From: Fidelibacterota bacterium
GTDB taxonomy: Bacteria > Pseudomonadota > Alphaproteobacteria > Rhodospirillales > Rhodospirillaceae
Direction: 5' to 3'
Assembly: GCA_947476895.1 (NCBI GenBank)
Contig: CANJRX010000010.1
Coordinates: forward strand, 1-64,000
Length of the DNA stretch: 64,000 nucleotides
Part shown: one piece after another, positions 8,321 to 17,316 of the stretch
How positions within the stretch are numbered: position 1 is the stretch's first letter
Layout: every line of letters starts with the position of its first letter
Notes under the pieces: generated by a model
What the model saw: the letters and a program-made list of their open reading frames with translations, nothing else
What the model was told of the DNA's origin: nothing
Databases searched by the model: none
Program-made: the position numbers and the translations under genes

Positions 8321-8402
8321 GTCCTATTTCGTTAGAATATTGACGCCGTAGGAACGCTTCGGTGAAGCTAGGCCTTCACCACGTACAGGAGCGCAGGCGA
8401 TC

Positions 8403-9245
8403 ATGGAACAGCGCCACTTCGGATCCACCGGACGCCGCGTTGCGGTGATCGGTCAAGGCACCTGGAATATTGAACAAGGTGACCGCAGGGCTGCGGTCGC
8501 GGCCGTTCGCCATGGCCTGGATCTCGGCATAATGCACATCGATACCGCCGAAATGTACGGCAGCGGTGCGGCCGAAGAGATTGTGGCCGAAGCGATTGCG
8601 GGCCGACGGGCCGAGGCCTTTATCGTCTCCAAGGTATTGCCCACCAATGCATCGCGTAAGGGAACTGTCGCGGCCTGCGAGAAGTCGCTGGCGAGGCTTA
8701 AAATAGATCACCTCGATTGCTATCTGCTGCATTGGCCCAGCCGACACCCGTTGGACGGCACTATTGCGGCTTTCGAGCAGTTGAAAAGCGACGGTAAAAT
8801 TCTTTCCTGGGGTCTCAGTAACTTCGACGTTGGCGGTCTTGAGGACGCTCAAAAGATCGCCGGCGTCGGCCGCATAGCCTGCAACCAGGTTCTCTATCAT
8901 CTGCAGGAGCGCGCCATTGAACATGCTGTGATTTCCTGGTGCGCGAAAAATAATGTGGCAGTCGTTGCGTATAGTCCCTTTGGACAAAACGATTTCCCGG
9001 GAGCCGCTACACCGGGCGGGCGTGTGCTGTCCGAGATTGCAGCGGCTCATAAAGCCAGCCCGCGGCAAGTGGCGTTGGCGTTCCTCACGCGCGAGAAAAA
9101 TCTATTAGCCATTCCGAAAGCGGTCGCGCCAAGTCACGTAAAGGACAATGCCGCGGCCGGGGATTTAACGCTGTCGGACATCGATATTCATAAGATCGAT
9201 GTGGCTTTTCCGCTGGGACGTTCGCGCGAATTGCCGACGCTCTAA
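8403..9245 (+). CDS. Aldo/keto reductase (280 aa)
   Basis: Cytosolic NAD(P)H-dependent reductase of the aldo/keto reductase superfamily. The catalytic tetrad is complete: Asp47, Tyr52, Lys77 and His110. The (beta/alpha)8 pattern, the GLSNF segment near 138 and the late IPKA segment that contacts cofactor are all present. Length is normal for the shorter bacterial members. CAGGAG lies just upstream of the ATG. Its stop overlaps the stop of the convergent desaturase by 4 bases. The substrate cannot be told from sequence. Confidence 0.9.
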   Translation: MEQRHFGSTGRRVAVIGQGTWNIEQGDRRAAVAAVRHGLDLGIMHIDTAEMYGSGAAEEIVAEAIAGRRAEAFIVSKVLPTNASRKGTVAACEKSLARLKIDHLDCYLLHWPSRHPLDGTIAAFEQLKSDGKILSWGLSNFDVGGLEDAQKIAGVGRIACNQVLYHLQERAIEHAVISWCAKNNVAVVAYSPFGQNDFPGAATPGGRVLSEIAAAHKASPRQVALAFLTREKNLLAIPKAVAPSHVKDNAAAGDLTLSDIDIHKIDVAFPLGRSRELPTL

Positions 9246-10363
9246 GCTGCGGCGCGCGCCGGTTCCGTTCCCAAGGTGCGCATAATGCGGAAGTGGCTTC
9301 GCACCGTGCCGATATAGGTATCGTAGTTGTGGTAGGGCAGACCGAACTCCGTGGCTGTCGTACGCACCATGTCTCGCAAAGCCCGGTAATGCGTATGGCA
9401 GATACCGGGAAACAGATGGTGCTCGATCTGAAAATTTAAGCCGCCGGTGAACCAGTTGAGTAGCCGATTGTCGGTGGCGAAGTTGGCGGTGGTGCGCATC
9501 TGGTGTGCGGCCCATTCATCTTCGATGGTCGCAGGATTTCCCGAGGGCGCCGGAAAATCGGTCTTCTCGATGGCGTGCGCCAGGTTGAAGATAAACGCGA
9601 GCGACAGGCTCAATGTGAAATGGAAAATCAGCAGACCAGCGATGGCGTGCCCCACCGGCATGACCAAAAACGGCAGAATGATGAAGGCAGCGAAATAGAT
9701 CGCCTTGCAGATCCAGAATTCCTGTTTCTCGCGCGGCGATAAGGGCGGGATGGACTGGTAAGGATTGATGCGCAGGGTGAAATACTGCGCGAAATCCTTC
9801 ACGAGAACCCATTCCAGCGTCGTGAGGCCGTAAAGCACAAAGAACCAGCGATGCTGGTTCTTGAACTTAGGCTCCCAGGGCTGACGCGGACTCATGCGCA
9901 GACTGCCGCGCGTCTCGATATCGTCATCCCACTCAAAAATGTTCGTGAAGCGGTGGTGCAGCACATTGTGCTTGTACCACCAGAAGTATCGCCCCGCGCC
10001 GAGCACGCAGCACGACAGGCGGCTCACGAAGGCGTTGACGCGTTGGCTGGACGAGAACGAGCCGTGAATGGCGTCATGAAATATATTGAAACCGACTGCG
10101 GCGGCGGCGAGCGCATAAGACACGCAGAGCAGGGCCTGAACCCAGAGCGTTTCGGTGGTCAGAAACAAGGCGTAAGAGGCAAAGAACCATGCGAGGATAA
10201 TGACCGCTTTACGGTAAAGGCGGGGATCGTCACGGCGTTTGCGGCCGGCAAAATAAGCGTCGGCGCGTGTACGCACCGTTCGGATAAAGTCGCCGCTGCC
10301 GTTAAACACGAGACGCCCGGGCGTGCAGCCCGCATCGGCGTTCGATTGATCGATTTTGTCCAC
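9242..10363 (-). CDS. Membrane fatty acid desaturase (373 aa)
   Basis: An integral membrane di-iron desaturase. Three His boxes are seen: HDAIH, HNVLHH, and QIEHH with LFPGICH after it, the pattern of front-end and acyl-lipid desaturases. Two pairs of hydrophobic segments flank them. The start is set at a GTG (10361-10363); the longer open frame to 10546 reads into the neighbouring kinase gene and lacks family character. Lipid desaturation fits a genome that invests in hopanoids, but position specificity is unknown. It converges on the aldo/keto reductase. Confidence 0.85.
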   Translation of the reverse strand: MDKIDQSNADAGCTPGRLVFNGSGDFIRTVRTRADAYFAGRKRRDDPRLYRKAVIILAWFFASYALFLTTETLWVQALLCVSYALAAAAVGFNIFHDAIHGSFSSSQRVNAFVSRLSCCVLGAGRYFWWYKHNVLHHRFTNIFEWDDDIETRGSLRMSPRQPWEPKFKNQHRWFFVLYGLTTLEWVLVKDFAQYFTLRINPYQSIPPLSPREKQEFWICKAIYFAAFIILPFLVMPVGHAIAGLLIFHFTLSLSLAFIFNLAHAIEKTDFPAPSGNPATIEDEWAAHQMRTTANFATDNRLLNWFTGGLNFQIEHHLFPGICHTHYRALRDMVRTTATEFGLPYHNYDTYIGTVRSHFRIMRTLGTEPARAAA

Positions 10364-10475
10364 GCGGCCCCCCGGCGTGTGTGGCAGGAAAGCCAGCTTG
10401 CACGGGCCGGAGCCGCCGCACAAGGCTGCGTCGGTGGCGTAGGGCCTAGCGTTACGCAATCTAAAGTTGGGACGT

Positions 10476-12212
10476 TTAGGCCGATTTGCGCCGGCGGCCG
10501 CGCCAATCCTGGACGGCCTCAAGAGTTGCCGCGGTCGCAACGGCAATTTGGGGTGCCAGGGCTTCTAAATGGCTGTGTTCGGTGGCCGTCAGCTCCAGCT
10601 CGCGCGCAAATTCACTTAACCGCGCCGCGCCGAACTGGGCCGCTAAACCTTTAAGAGCATGCGCCGTGCGCTTGGTGTTCTTAAGGTCGTCGGTGGAGCA
10701 GGCCTTTGTGATGGCCGTCGAATAGGTCACGATATTTTCCGCGAAGCTGTCGAGCAGTGTCCCGAGGATGCTTGCGTCAACGCTATCGGCGATGGTGGTT
10801 AGAAACGCCGTGTCCCGGATGGGTGAGTATGTGGCCTTTTCTTCAGGCACTATGGCGCTACTGGGCTGAGGTCCGGACTGCGCGCCACCGGTCAGATGCT
10901 CCATTTCACCCGACAGTTTTTGCCAGTCTACCGGCTTGGTGATGACGGTATTCGCCCCGGCTGCTACGTAGTTTTCGTGATGCTCACGCATGGCGTCGGC
11001 TGTCAGCGCAATAATGGGAATGCTTGCGACAGGCCCGTCCATGGCTCTGATTTTGCGCATCGCCGATGGCCCATCCATGACCGGCATCTGCATATCCATG
11101 AGGATAATATCGTAAGCACTGCGGGCGACTTCATCGACGGCGAGGGCGCCGTTCTCGACCGCTGTCACCTGATGCCCCATACGCGACAGCAAAGCCGTGA
11201 CTAGCGTGCGGTTGGTGTCGTTGTCTTCCGCGAAAAGCACCTTCAAGGCGCGCGCAGGTTTGGGTAGCTCGTCGATGGTGGGGACGTTGCGCCGCACGGT
11301 ATGGCTGATGCTCTCAAGCCGTGAGGCGTCGCCCGATTTTAAGACGACGACAAAACCAAACGTCGAGCCCTTGCCGCGCTGGCTATCGACCCATATGCGG
11401 CCGCCCATCAGCTCTACCAAGTTTTTGCTAATGGCGAGACCCAAGCCCGTGCCGCCGAATTTCCGCGACGTCGAGATGTCTTCCTGAATGAACGGCTGGA
11501 AGAGGTGTTCGCGGTTTCCGTCGCCAATCCCAATGCCGGTATCAGTGACGAGCGTTTCAACAGATAGGCGGTCGTCGTTCAAAGGCGTTTCTTCGATCGA
11601 GATGGTGATCTGTCCATCGGTCGTGAATTTATTGGCGTTGCCCACCAAATTCATGAGGACCTGCCGGTAGCGTTTTGCATCACCGCAATAAGTGCGCCGC
11701 ACAGAGGGGCCGACGACAACACGTATGGTGTTGCCTTTTTCCGAGGCCAAGGGTGAGAGCACGGTTCCGAGGTCACGCACCAATTGCGCCAGGTCGAAAT
11801 CGATGTTTTCAAGGTCCACGCGCCCGGCTTCAATTTTCGCAAAGTCGAGAATGTCGTTCAGAAGATCGAGCAGCGTATTGGCCGAGCGCGTGAGCGTTTG
11901 AAGCAAGCTGCGTTGCTCGGAATGCAGATCGGTGGTCAGCAGCAGATCGGCCATACCGAGGACGCCGGTCATCGGCGTACGCAGTTCGTGGCTCATCATG
12001 GCCAGGAACTGCCCCTTGGCGGCATTGGCGGCTTCGGCCGCGACCTTGGCCTGGTTCAGTTCGGACGTGCGTTCAACCACCTGTTGTTCCAGCTGCGCCT
12101 GGAAAGTGGCGCGGCTGCGCTCTTCGGCTTTGCGGTCGCGGATTTTGCCCGAGCCGACATTTAATTTCGGGCCGTCGACGCAGGACCACACGCAGCAAGG
12201 GACTTTTGGCAT
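10476..12212 (-). CDS. Hybrid histidine kinase lacking its sensor region (HisKA-HATPase-REC-HPt)
   Basis: A multi-domain phosphorelay kinase: coiled coil at about 27-68, HisKA with His75 in SHELRTP, HATPase at about 185-300, a receiver with Asp near 370 (ILMDMQMP) and a C-terminal HPt domain with His near 517 (TAHALKG). The coiled coil normally follows a PAS domain or membrane sensor; here it begins within about 30 residues of the start, and the upstream DNA is a TonB receptor remnant on the other strand. The first about 22 residues therefore look foreign. The catalytic parts are intact, so a product could exist, but input sensing is lost. Confidence 0.8.
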   Translation of the reverse strand: MPKVPCCVWSCVDGPKLNVGSGKIRDRKAEERSRATFQAQLEQQVVERTSELNQAKVAAEAANAAKGQFLAMMSHELRTPMTGVLGMADLLLTTDLHSEQRSLLQTLTRSANTLLDLLNDILDFAKIEAGRVDLENIDFDLAQLVRDLGTVLSPLASEKGNTIRVVVGPSVRRTYCGDAKRYRQVLMNLVGNANKFTTDGQITISIEETPLNDDRLSVETLVTDTGIGIGDGNREHLFQPFIQEDISTSRKFGGTGLGLAISKNLVELMGGRIWVDSQRGKGSTFGFVVVLKSGDASRLESISHTVRRNVPTIDELPKPARALKVLFAEDNDTNRTLVTALLSRMGHQVTAVENGALAVDEVARSAYDIILMDMQMPVMDGPSAMRKIRAMDGPVASIPIIALTADAMREHHENYVAAGANTVITKPVDWQKLSGEMEHLTGGAQSGPQPSSAIVPEEKATYSPIRDTAFLTTIADSVDASILGTLLDSFAENIVTYSTAITKACSTDDLKNTKRTAHALKGLAAQFGAARLSEFARELELTATEHSHLEALAPQIAVATAATLEAVQDWRGRRRKSA

Positions 12213-13050
12213 CTCCTATGACGCCTTGTGGGCCGGCACCGGTGCGCTGGGCATTGGTGTGCAGAAGACGTTCTATCATCGCGATATCCGTCAGCCTGGT
12301 CTGCCCGAGGTCACCTCACGGGCGCAACCGATGCTCTACAATGCTTCGCTCAATTTTATTCCGCTTGATCGCTTGGCGGTCTACGCAAGTTACGCGCGTG
12401 GGCTCGAAGAATCCGGCATCGCGCCCAATAGCGCTCTTAACCGCGGTGAAGCGATGCCCGCGAGTTTGACAAAACAGGTCGATGCCGGTTTGCGCTACGC
12501 GGTCACGGTGAGCCTCAGCGTCATTGCCGGCGTCTTTCAGGTCGAGAAACCCTATTTCAATATCAATACGGCGAACGTCTATGGTCCGCTCGGCAGCGTG
12601 CGCCATCGCGGCATCGAGTTTTCCGTCACCGGGCAAATTGCTGAAGGTCTTACTGTTGTGGGCGGCATGATCCTGCTGCAACCGCGCGTGTCGGGTGACC
12701 CCGTGGACCGCGGCGTGATTGGTCCGATCCCCGTGGGGCCTACACCGCGCAATGTGTTGCTTAATCTTCAGTATCAGCCTGAAGCTTGGAAGGGCTTCGG
12801 CATCAACGCGCAATTTACAAACTTGTCGGGCCAAGTTACGCGCACCGACAATGCCTATAAGACCGGAAGCTATAACCAGCTCAATCTTGGCGCGCGCTAT
12901 AATTTCACAATGTTTTCAATGCCGATGTCTTGGCGCGGGCAGGTGCAGAATGTCACCAATGCCTATGGCTGGAATGTCGGATCGTCGGGTTCGTTCAATC
13001 CCAAAAACCCGCGGCGCTATCAGATGACTTTGACCGCCGATATTGAATGA
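12160..13050 (+). pseudogene. 3' remnant of a TonB-dependent outer-membrane receptor
   Basis: About 297 codons that read as the last beta-strands of a TonB-dependent receptor: alternating aromatic/polar strands, the segment LGARYNFTMF, and a final strand YQMTLTADIE. Typical siderophore-receptor phrases occur (YASYARGLEESG, NAALNFIPLD-like text). The plug domain and the first half of the barrel are missing. The open frame extends back to 11932, but those 76 codons are the antisense of the kinase gene. A remnant of this kind cannot make a working receptor. Confidence 0.75.
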
Positions 13051-13083
13051 ACCACGTGCCGGCTTGCCGCCTCGAAACACATA

Positions 13084-13100
13084 TGCTACGAATCGTAGCA
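13084..13100. promoter_or_regulatory. Palindromic operator upstream of the BlaI-type repressor
   Basis: A perfect inverted repeat, TGCTACGA-A-TCGTAGCA (8-bp arms, one central base), ends 20 bases before the repressor ATG. BlaI/MecI/CopY repressors bind similar sites built on a TACA/TGTA-like core and control their own operon, so autoregulation is likely. Binding is inferred from position and symmetry. Confidence 0.7.
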
Positions 13101-13120
13101 GTACAGAGGGTAACGTATTT

Positions 13121-13540
13121 ATGACCGACATCTCCAAAGACACCGGCAAGGACCTTGGCGACCTCGAACGCGCCGTGATGCAGCTGATCTGGGCGCAAGG
13201 TCCCATGACCGCCGAAGCGGTGCGCGAGCATCTCGCGCGGCCCTTGAAGGAATCCACCATCCGCACCGTGTTGCGCCGGCTGGAGGAAAAAGACTTCGTC
13301 ACGCACACCGTGGATAACCGCACCTACATTTATCAGGCCGCCGAAGAGCGCGGCCAAGTGGCGGCCAAGGCCGTCAAACGCATTGTCGATTGGTTCTGCA
13401 ACGGTTCGCTGGAAGAAGTGCTGGTGGGCATGGTGGACTCAAAGATGCTCGATCAGCGTCAATTACAGGCGCTGAGCAAGAAGATCGAGAAGGCCCAAGA
13501 CCAAAGGCGTGAACAAAAGAAGCCGGGAGAAAAAAAATGA
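13121..13540 (+). CDS. BlaI/MecI/CopY-family transcriptional repressor (139 aa)
   Basis: A winged-helix repressor that usually pairs with an M56 membrane peptidase sensor. The N-terminal DNA-binding domain (about 10-80) has LERAVMQLIWAQGPMTAEAV and the recognition helix region STIRTVLRRLEEK; the C-terminal helices would dimerise. The ATG at 13121 is chosen because AGAGGG precedes it, and the longer frame from 13043 overlaps the receptor remnant. Its stop overlaps the next gene's ATG (ATGA), so the two are translationally coupled. The operator at 13084-13100 suggests self-repression relieved by proteolysis. Confidence 0.9.
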   Translation: MTDISKDTGKDLGDLERAVMQLIWAQGPMTAEAVREHLARPLKESTIRTVLRRLEEKDFVTHTVDNRTYIYQAAEERGQVAAKAVKRIVDWFCNGSLEEVLVGMVDSKMLDQRQLQALSKKIEKAQDQRREQKKPGEKK

Positions 13541-15420
13541 CACTCGCATTGCTTCTGGAAGCTTCGCTACGCGCACTCGCCATTGCCGTCGTGGTGGGAG
13601 GCGTGTTTGCAGCATTCAAGATACGCAACCCGCATGTGCAGCTTGCCGCATGGCGCGCTGTATTGTTCGCAGCACTTTTGATGCCTTTCCTGATGCAGGC
13701 GGTGATTGTCACACTGCCGGCTTTGGACGTTCCGGTGACAGTATCGACGCCCGCCGTTGAAGAAGTTGTGGTCAACAGCACCGCACCCATTTCGACACAG
13801 TACGAAGCGGAAGAGACCCAGCCTGCATTCGTCGCTGACACCCAAAGCTTTGATTGGGTTCAAATCGCATTCGGTGTTTACGCTGTGGTGACAGCGGTTC
13901 TGATGCTCCGCCTGATCATGGGCGCCAGCTTGACGTGGCGGTTGCTGCGCCGCGCCCGCCGTGTTACGGCCCCTTGGGCTGTCGGCAACGACATTCGCGC
14001 CAGCGCCGCTTTGAGCGCCCCCGTCACGGTGGGTTCCACGATTTTGCTGCCGCCTGACTACGGCACATGGTCTGCCGAGAAACGCGATGCAGTTCTGTCG
14101 CACGAACGCGCCCACGTCGCGCGTGGCGATTTTTATGTCCTGCTCATCGCGGCGGTTTACCGCGCTGTCTTTTCGTTCAATCCCTTGGGCTGGTGGCTCT
14201 ATGACCGGCTTGCGGAACTCGCCGAATTGGCCAGCGATGCTGAAGCCGTCGCCAATGACGATCAGCGCCCCACCTATGCCGCGATCTTGCTCGAATTCGC
14301 CGCCACACCCCGTGCGACCTTCATGGCCGTGGCCATGGCGCGGCCCAATACCATCCGCCGCCGCATCGAACACATCTTGAAAGAAGACGCTTTGCCCGCG
14401 CGTGTCACCCGCATAATGCAAACCGTCATCGCCATCGCCGTTATCCCGGTCGCATTGGCTGCCGCCGTCAGTCTGGTGCGTGCACCAGCGGTTGCCGCGC
14501 CGAGTCCGGTTGCTGAAATGCCTCTGCCGCCGCCGATCGCGGAGAGACCGGTTATTGAACCCGTCGGGCCTTTGTTGCTTTTCCCGGATGTACCGGCGAC
14601 ACCAGCAGTTCCCGCAAAACCTACTATCCACGCGCTCCCCAGCCCGCCCAGTGGCCTCAGCAAGGAAACCGTCGAGCGCATGCGCGATTTGCAAGAACGC
14701 ATCGCCGAACGCGCTGAGGACCGCGCTGAACGGGCTATTGAACGCGCGCAGTCGGTAACCCGCCGCAACGTGGCGCAGGCTATGGAGCGCGCCAACGCAG
14801 CGGAGATGAAAACCGCCGCGCTCGCCGAGAAATCCTCCCGTCCCGAGGAACAGACCGGCGCGGTACGCGACTTGCCGGCTTTCAATTCAGTCGCCTTCTC
14901 GTCTTTCGGCAGCGTGCGCATCACGATTGGCGCGCAGCAGTCCGTGCGGATCGAAGGCGACCCTGACGTCATCAGCGACGTTATAACGCGCGTGCGCGGC
15001 AACAGCCTCAGGATCAGCATGCGGCAGAATCATACGGGAAGTCGTAATTTAGTGGTCTACATCACAGTCCCGCGTTTGGAAGATGTGAAATTCTCGGGCG
15101 CTGGACAGCTCGCCATGGCGGGTCTCAATGGCGGCAAACTTGACGTGGATTTCTCGGGCAGCGGCACTATTGAAGCCAATGGCAAGCTTGACGAGCTGAA
15201 CCTCGATATGAGCGGTTCGGGCAAAGCGAACATGCCCAATCTTGTGATCGCAAACGCTGAACTTGATATGAGCGGTTCGGCCGAAGTGACGGTTCAGGCC
15301 CTGACCAGTCTGGATGTCGATATCAGTGGTTCGGGAATGGTGACGTACATCGGTGAGCCGAAACATATGCATACCAACGTGTCGGGTTCTGGCACCTTCC
15401 ACAAGCGCGAGCCGGCCTAA
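13537..15420 (+). CDS. BlaR1-like M56 membrane peptidase fused to a DUF2807 (GIN) domain (627 aa)
   Basis: A membrane zinc peptidase that should sense an envelope signal and cause cleavage of the partner repressor. Hydrophobic helices lie near 8-30, 40-62 and 108-128, the zinc motif HERAH is at 189-193, and another helix is near 290-310. A Pro-rich and then a charged helical linker (about 320-440) leads to a C-terminal DUF2807 domain (about 448-620) with repeated SGSG turns, a right-handed beta-solenoid. BlaR1 proteins normally carry a penicillin-binding sensor there; this one does not, so the signal is probably not a beta-lactam. Confidence 0.85.
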   Translation: MTLALLLEASLRALAIAVVVGGVFAAFKIRNPHVQLAAWRAVLFAALLMPFLMQAVIVTLPALDVPVTVSTPAVEEVVVNSTAPISTQYEAEETQPAFVADTQSFDWVQIAFGVYAVVTAVLMLRLIMGASLTWRLLRRARRVTAPWAVGNDIRASAALSAPVTVGSTILLPPDYGTWSAEKRDAVLSHERAHVARGDFYVLLIAAVYRAVFSFNPLGWWLYDRLAELAELASDAEAVANDDQRPTYAAILLEFAATPRATFMAVAMARPNTIRRRIEHILKEDALPARVTRIMQTVIAIAVIPVALAAAVSLVRAPAVAAPSPVAEMPLPPPIAERPVIEPVGPLLLFPDVPATPAVPAKPTIHALPSPPSGLSKETVERMRDLQERIAERAEDRAERAIERAQSVTRRNVAQAMERANAAEMKTAALAEKSSRPEEQTGAVRDLPAFNSVAFSSFGSVRITIGAQQSVRIEGDPDVISDVITRVRGNSLRISMRQNHTGSRNLVVYITVPRLEDVKFSGAGQLAMAGLNGGKLDVDFSGSGTIEANGKLDELNLDMSGSGKANMPNLVIANAELDMSGSAEVTVQALTSLDVDISGSGMVTYIGEPKHMHTNVSGSGTFHKREPA

Positions 15421-15437
15421 ACCAGCGCGGGGCGCGG

Positions 15438-16594
15438 TTAAACGGCTTTAAGCCGCGCCTTCAGCTGCCTTGCGGCTTTGGTGTAGCCGCCGTCTCCGCC
15501 ATCGGCAAAGTGCACGTGTTTGTCATCCACCGCCGACGTCACCAGGCAGGTCATAACGGCATGGTCTGATACATGCATGCCGTAACAGAGTTCATTGCGC
15601 GTGCAGCGCTGCTCCAGGTACTCCCGGATCAATTCGATATTCTCGAGCGGACAGTCGAAGACCAGGGCCAGAGTTTCGCCGGAGCGCGCGAAGTCAACCG
15701 CACCCCGCATGACGTCGTTGCGATACTTCTCGGCGCTGAACTTACCGAGCTTCAGTTTGTATTTGACGAAGATGTAGGCGACGAAAGTCTCCAGGCCGAC
15801 GAGCACGGTCATCAAGGCCAAGGATTTTTTGAGCTTGCGGGCCTTGGCCTCGCGGATCAACCCTTTGGGTGGCCAACGCGCCTGCAAATTTTCAAGCGAG
15901 GCAGCGTTAAGGCAGGTACTCCGGCAATGCGTGTGAGTTCCGTATGCAGCGTGCCGTGATCATTGCTGCGCAACACCAGCGCCACCATCTTGCCGCGTGC
16001 TGCCCGCAAGGGCGTCCAGCGGCAGGAGAGGCCCGTGAGGTCCGGCGGTTGGCCGTCGTCGTCGGCGTCGTTGATCATGGCGAGGGCGGCGAGGCTGTCG
16101 TCGGCGCGGCCTTTGACGGAGGATTCCATCAGATCGACACCGTCACCCAGGAACACGGCATAAGCGCTGGCCGGTGCGGGCTGATAGCGGCCCACGCGGA
16201 CCTCTTTGCCCCGCGCATTGATTTCCACCAGAGGTGCCAGGCCGACGCGCAAATCCAGTTTGAATTCTTCGCGCGCGAAGCGGCGGGTTTGCGCGAGCAC
16301 ACGGCGCGCTGCGAGGGCATGCTCAGGCGGCACGAGCGCCACCGCGCCGTCACCGCCGAACTGATAGGGAATGGCGCCGCACAAGTTATTGAGCGACGCG
16401 ATCATGGCTGCGGCCGCGAAATTAACGTCGGAATGCTGGCCAGTCTCGACGGCGGCGGTCGAGCCTTTAATATCGGATACGGCAATGAACCAGTCGGACG
16501 GCACGGGCACATAATGCCGGCTGTCGTAGACCTGGCCCGGATCGCGCATGGGCGTCAGGTTGTCGTAAAAGCTTGGTGTTTCTGGCGTTCTCAT
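15438..16594 (-). pseudogene. DUF3095 family gene interrupted by a frameshift
   Basis: Two overlapping frames together spell one DUF3095 protein of about 385 aa, the family's usual length. The 5' part (start 16594) has the DIKGSTAAVETG and FGGDGAVALVP segments that resemble nucleotide-cyclase-type motifs. The 3' part holds RWPPKGLIREAKA, a short hydrophobic segment and a C-terminal domain. The frames overlap at 15857-15887, where family text passes from one frame to the other, so one base has been gained or lost there (or misread). The 3' part has no proper start of its own. Function of the family is unknown. Confidence 0.75.
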
Positions 16595-16665
16595 CCCTAC
16601 CCCTTGCCTCTTTTACGCCACGGAATGAGGTTTAGATTACTCTACATGAGCATGGATTGTTTGGC

Positions 16666-17316
16666 ATGAAGTGGCTGAGCTTCATTATTGGCCTGTTTTT
16701 GGCGAATTCCGCCGTGGCTGCGGACATGGCGTCGGCACTTCTTAAGGTCGAAGACCGCTGGGCCGAGATCCGGTACGAGATGAAAGGCTCGCGCGACAAA
16801 ATCGCTGCCGGGCGCGAGCTGGTGCGTGAGGCCGCTGCCATTGAAGCGGCGAACCCAGGCAAGGCCGAGCCATTGGTCTGGCACGCGTTAGCGCTTTTGA
16901 TCGAAGCCGAAGTGCGTAGCGATATCTCTGCGCTGGGTCTCGCGAAGGACGCGCGCCGCTTATTGGAGCAGGCTGAAGACATCGCCCCTACGGCGCTGGA
17001 CGGCATGATCCAGACCTCGCTCGGTATGATGTATTACGAAATGCCGGGGTGGCCCATCGGCTTCGGCGACAAACGCAAAGCCGCGCAGTATCTGACACGC
17101 GCGTTAGAGATCGATGCCACCGGCAAAGATAACAATTATTTCTACGGCGATTATTTGGTGATGACGGGCAAAGGCAGCGAGGCCGTGCCGTACTTAGAGC
17201 GCGCGCTACAAGTTCCTGTGCGGCCCGGTCACGAACGCGCCGACACGGGGCGCAAAGCCGATATTCAGGAATCCTTAGACAAGGCCCGTTTGGCTTCCTC
17301 GCGCAAAGCGCGGTAG
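16666..17316 (+). CDS. Exported TPR-like protein (216 aa)
   Basis: A probable periplasmic protein: residues 1-19 (MKWLSFIIGLFLANSAVAA) form a signal peptide with an AVA cleavage site, followed by helical repeats. TPR-like units are seen near 60-90, 105-140 and 150-190 (for example YLVMTGKGSEAVPYLERAL). The ATG at 16666 is chosen over an upstream TTG because it begins the signal peptide. The tail overlaps the convergent DTW gene by about 50 bases. TPRs suggest protein contact; no partner is evident. Confidence 0.7.
   Translation: MKWLSFIIGLFLANSAVAADMASALLKVEDRWAEIRYEMKGSRDKIAAGRELVREAAAIEAANPGKAEPLVWHALALLIEAEVRSDISALGLAKDARRLLEQAEDIAPTALDGMIQTSLGMMYYEMPGWPIGFGDKRKAAQYLTRALEIDATGKDNNYFYGDYLVMTGKGSEAVPYLERALQVPVRPGHERADTGRKADIQESLDKARLASSRKAR

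Noticed and set aside
10364-10546. 61-codon N-terminal extension of the desaturase
   Set aside because: It runs into the neighbouring kinase gene and is not desaturase-like; a GTG at 10363 starts the plausible protein.
11932-12159. First 76 codons of the open frame leading into the TonB receptor remnant
   Set aside because: They are the antisense of the kinase HisKA region and lack receptor character; the receptor text begins near 12160.
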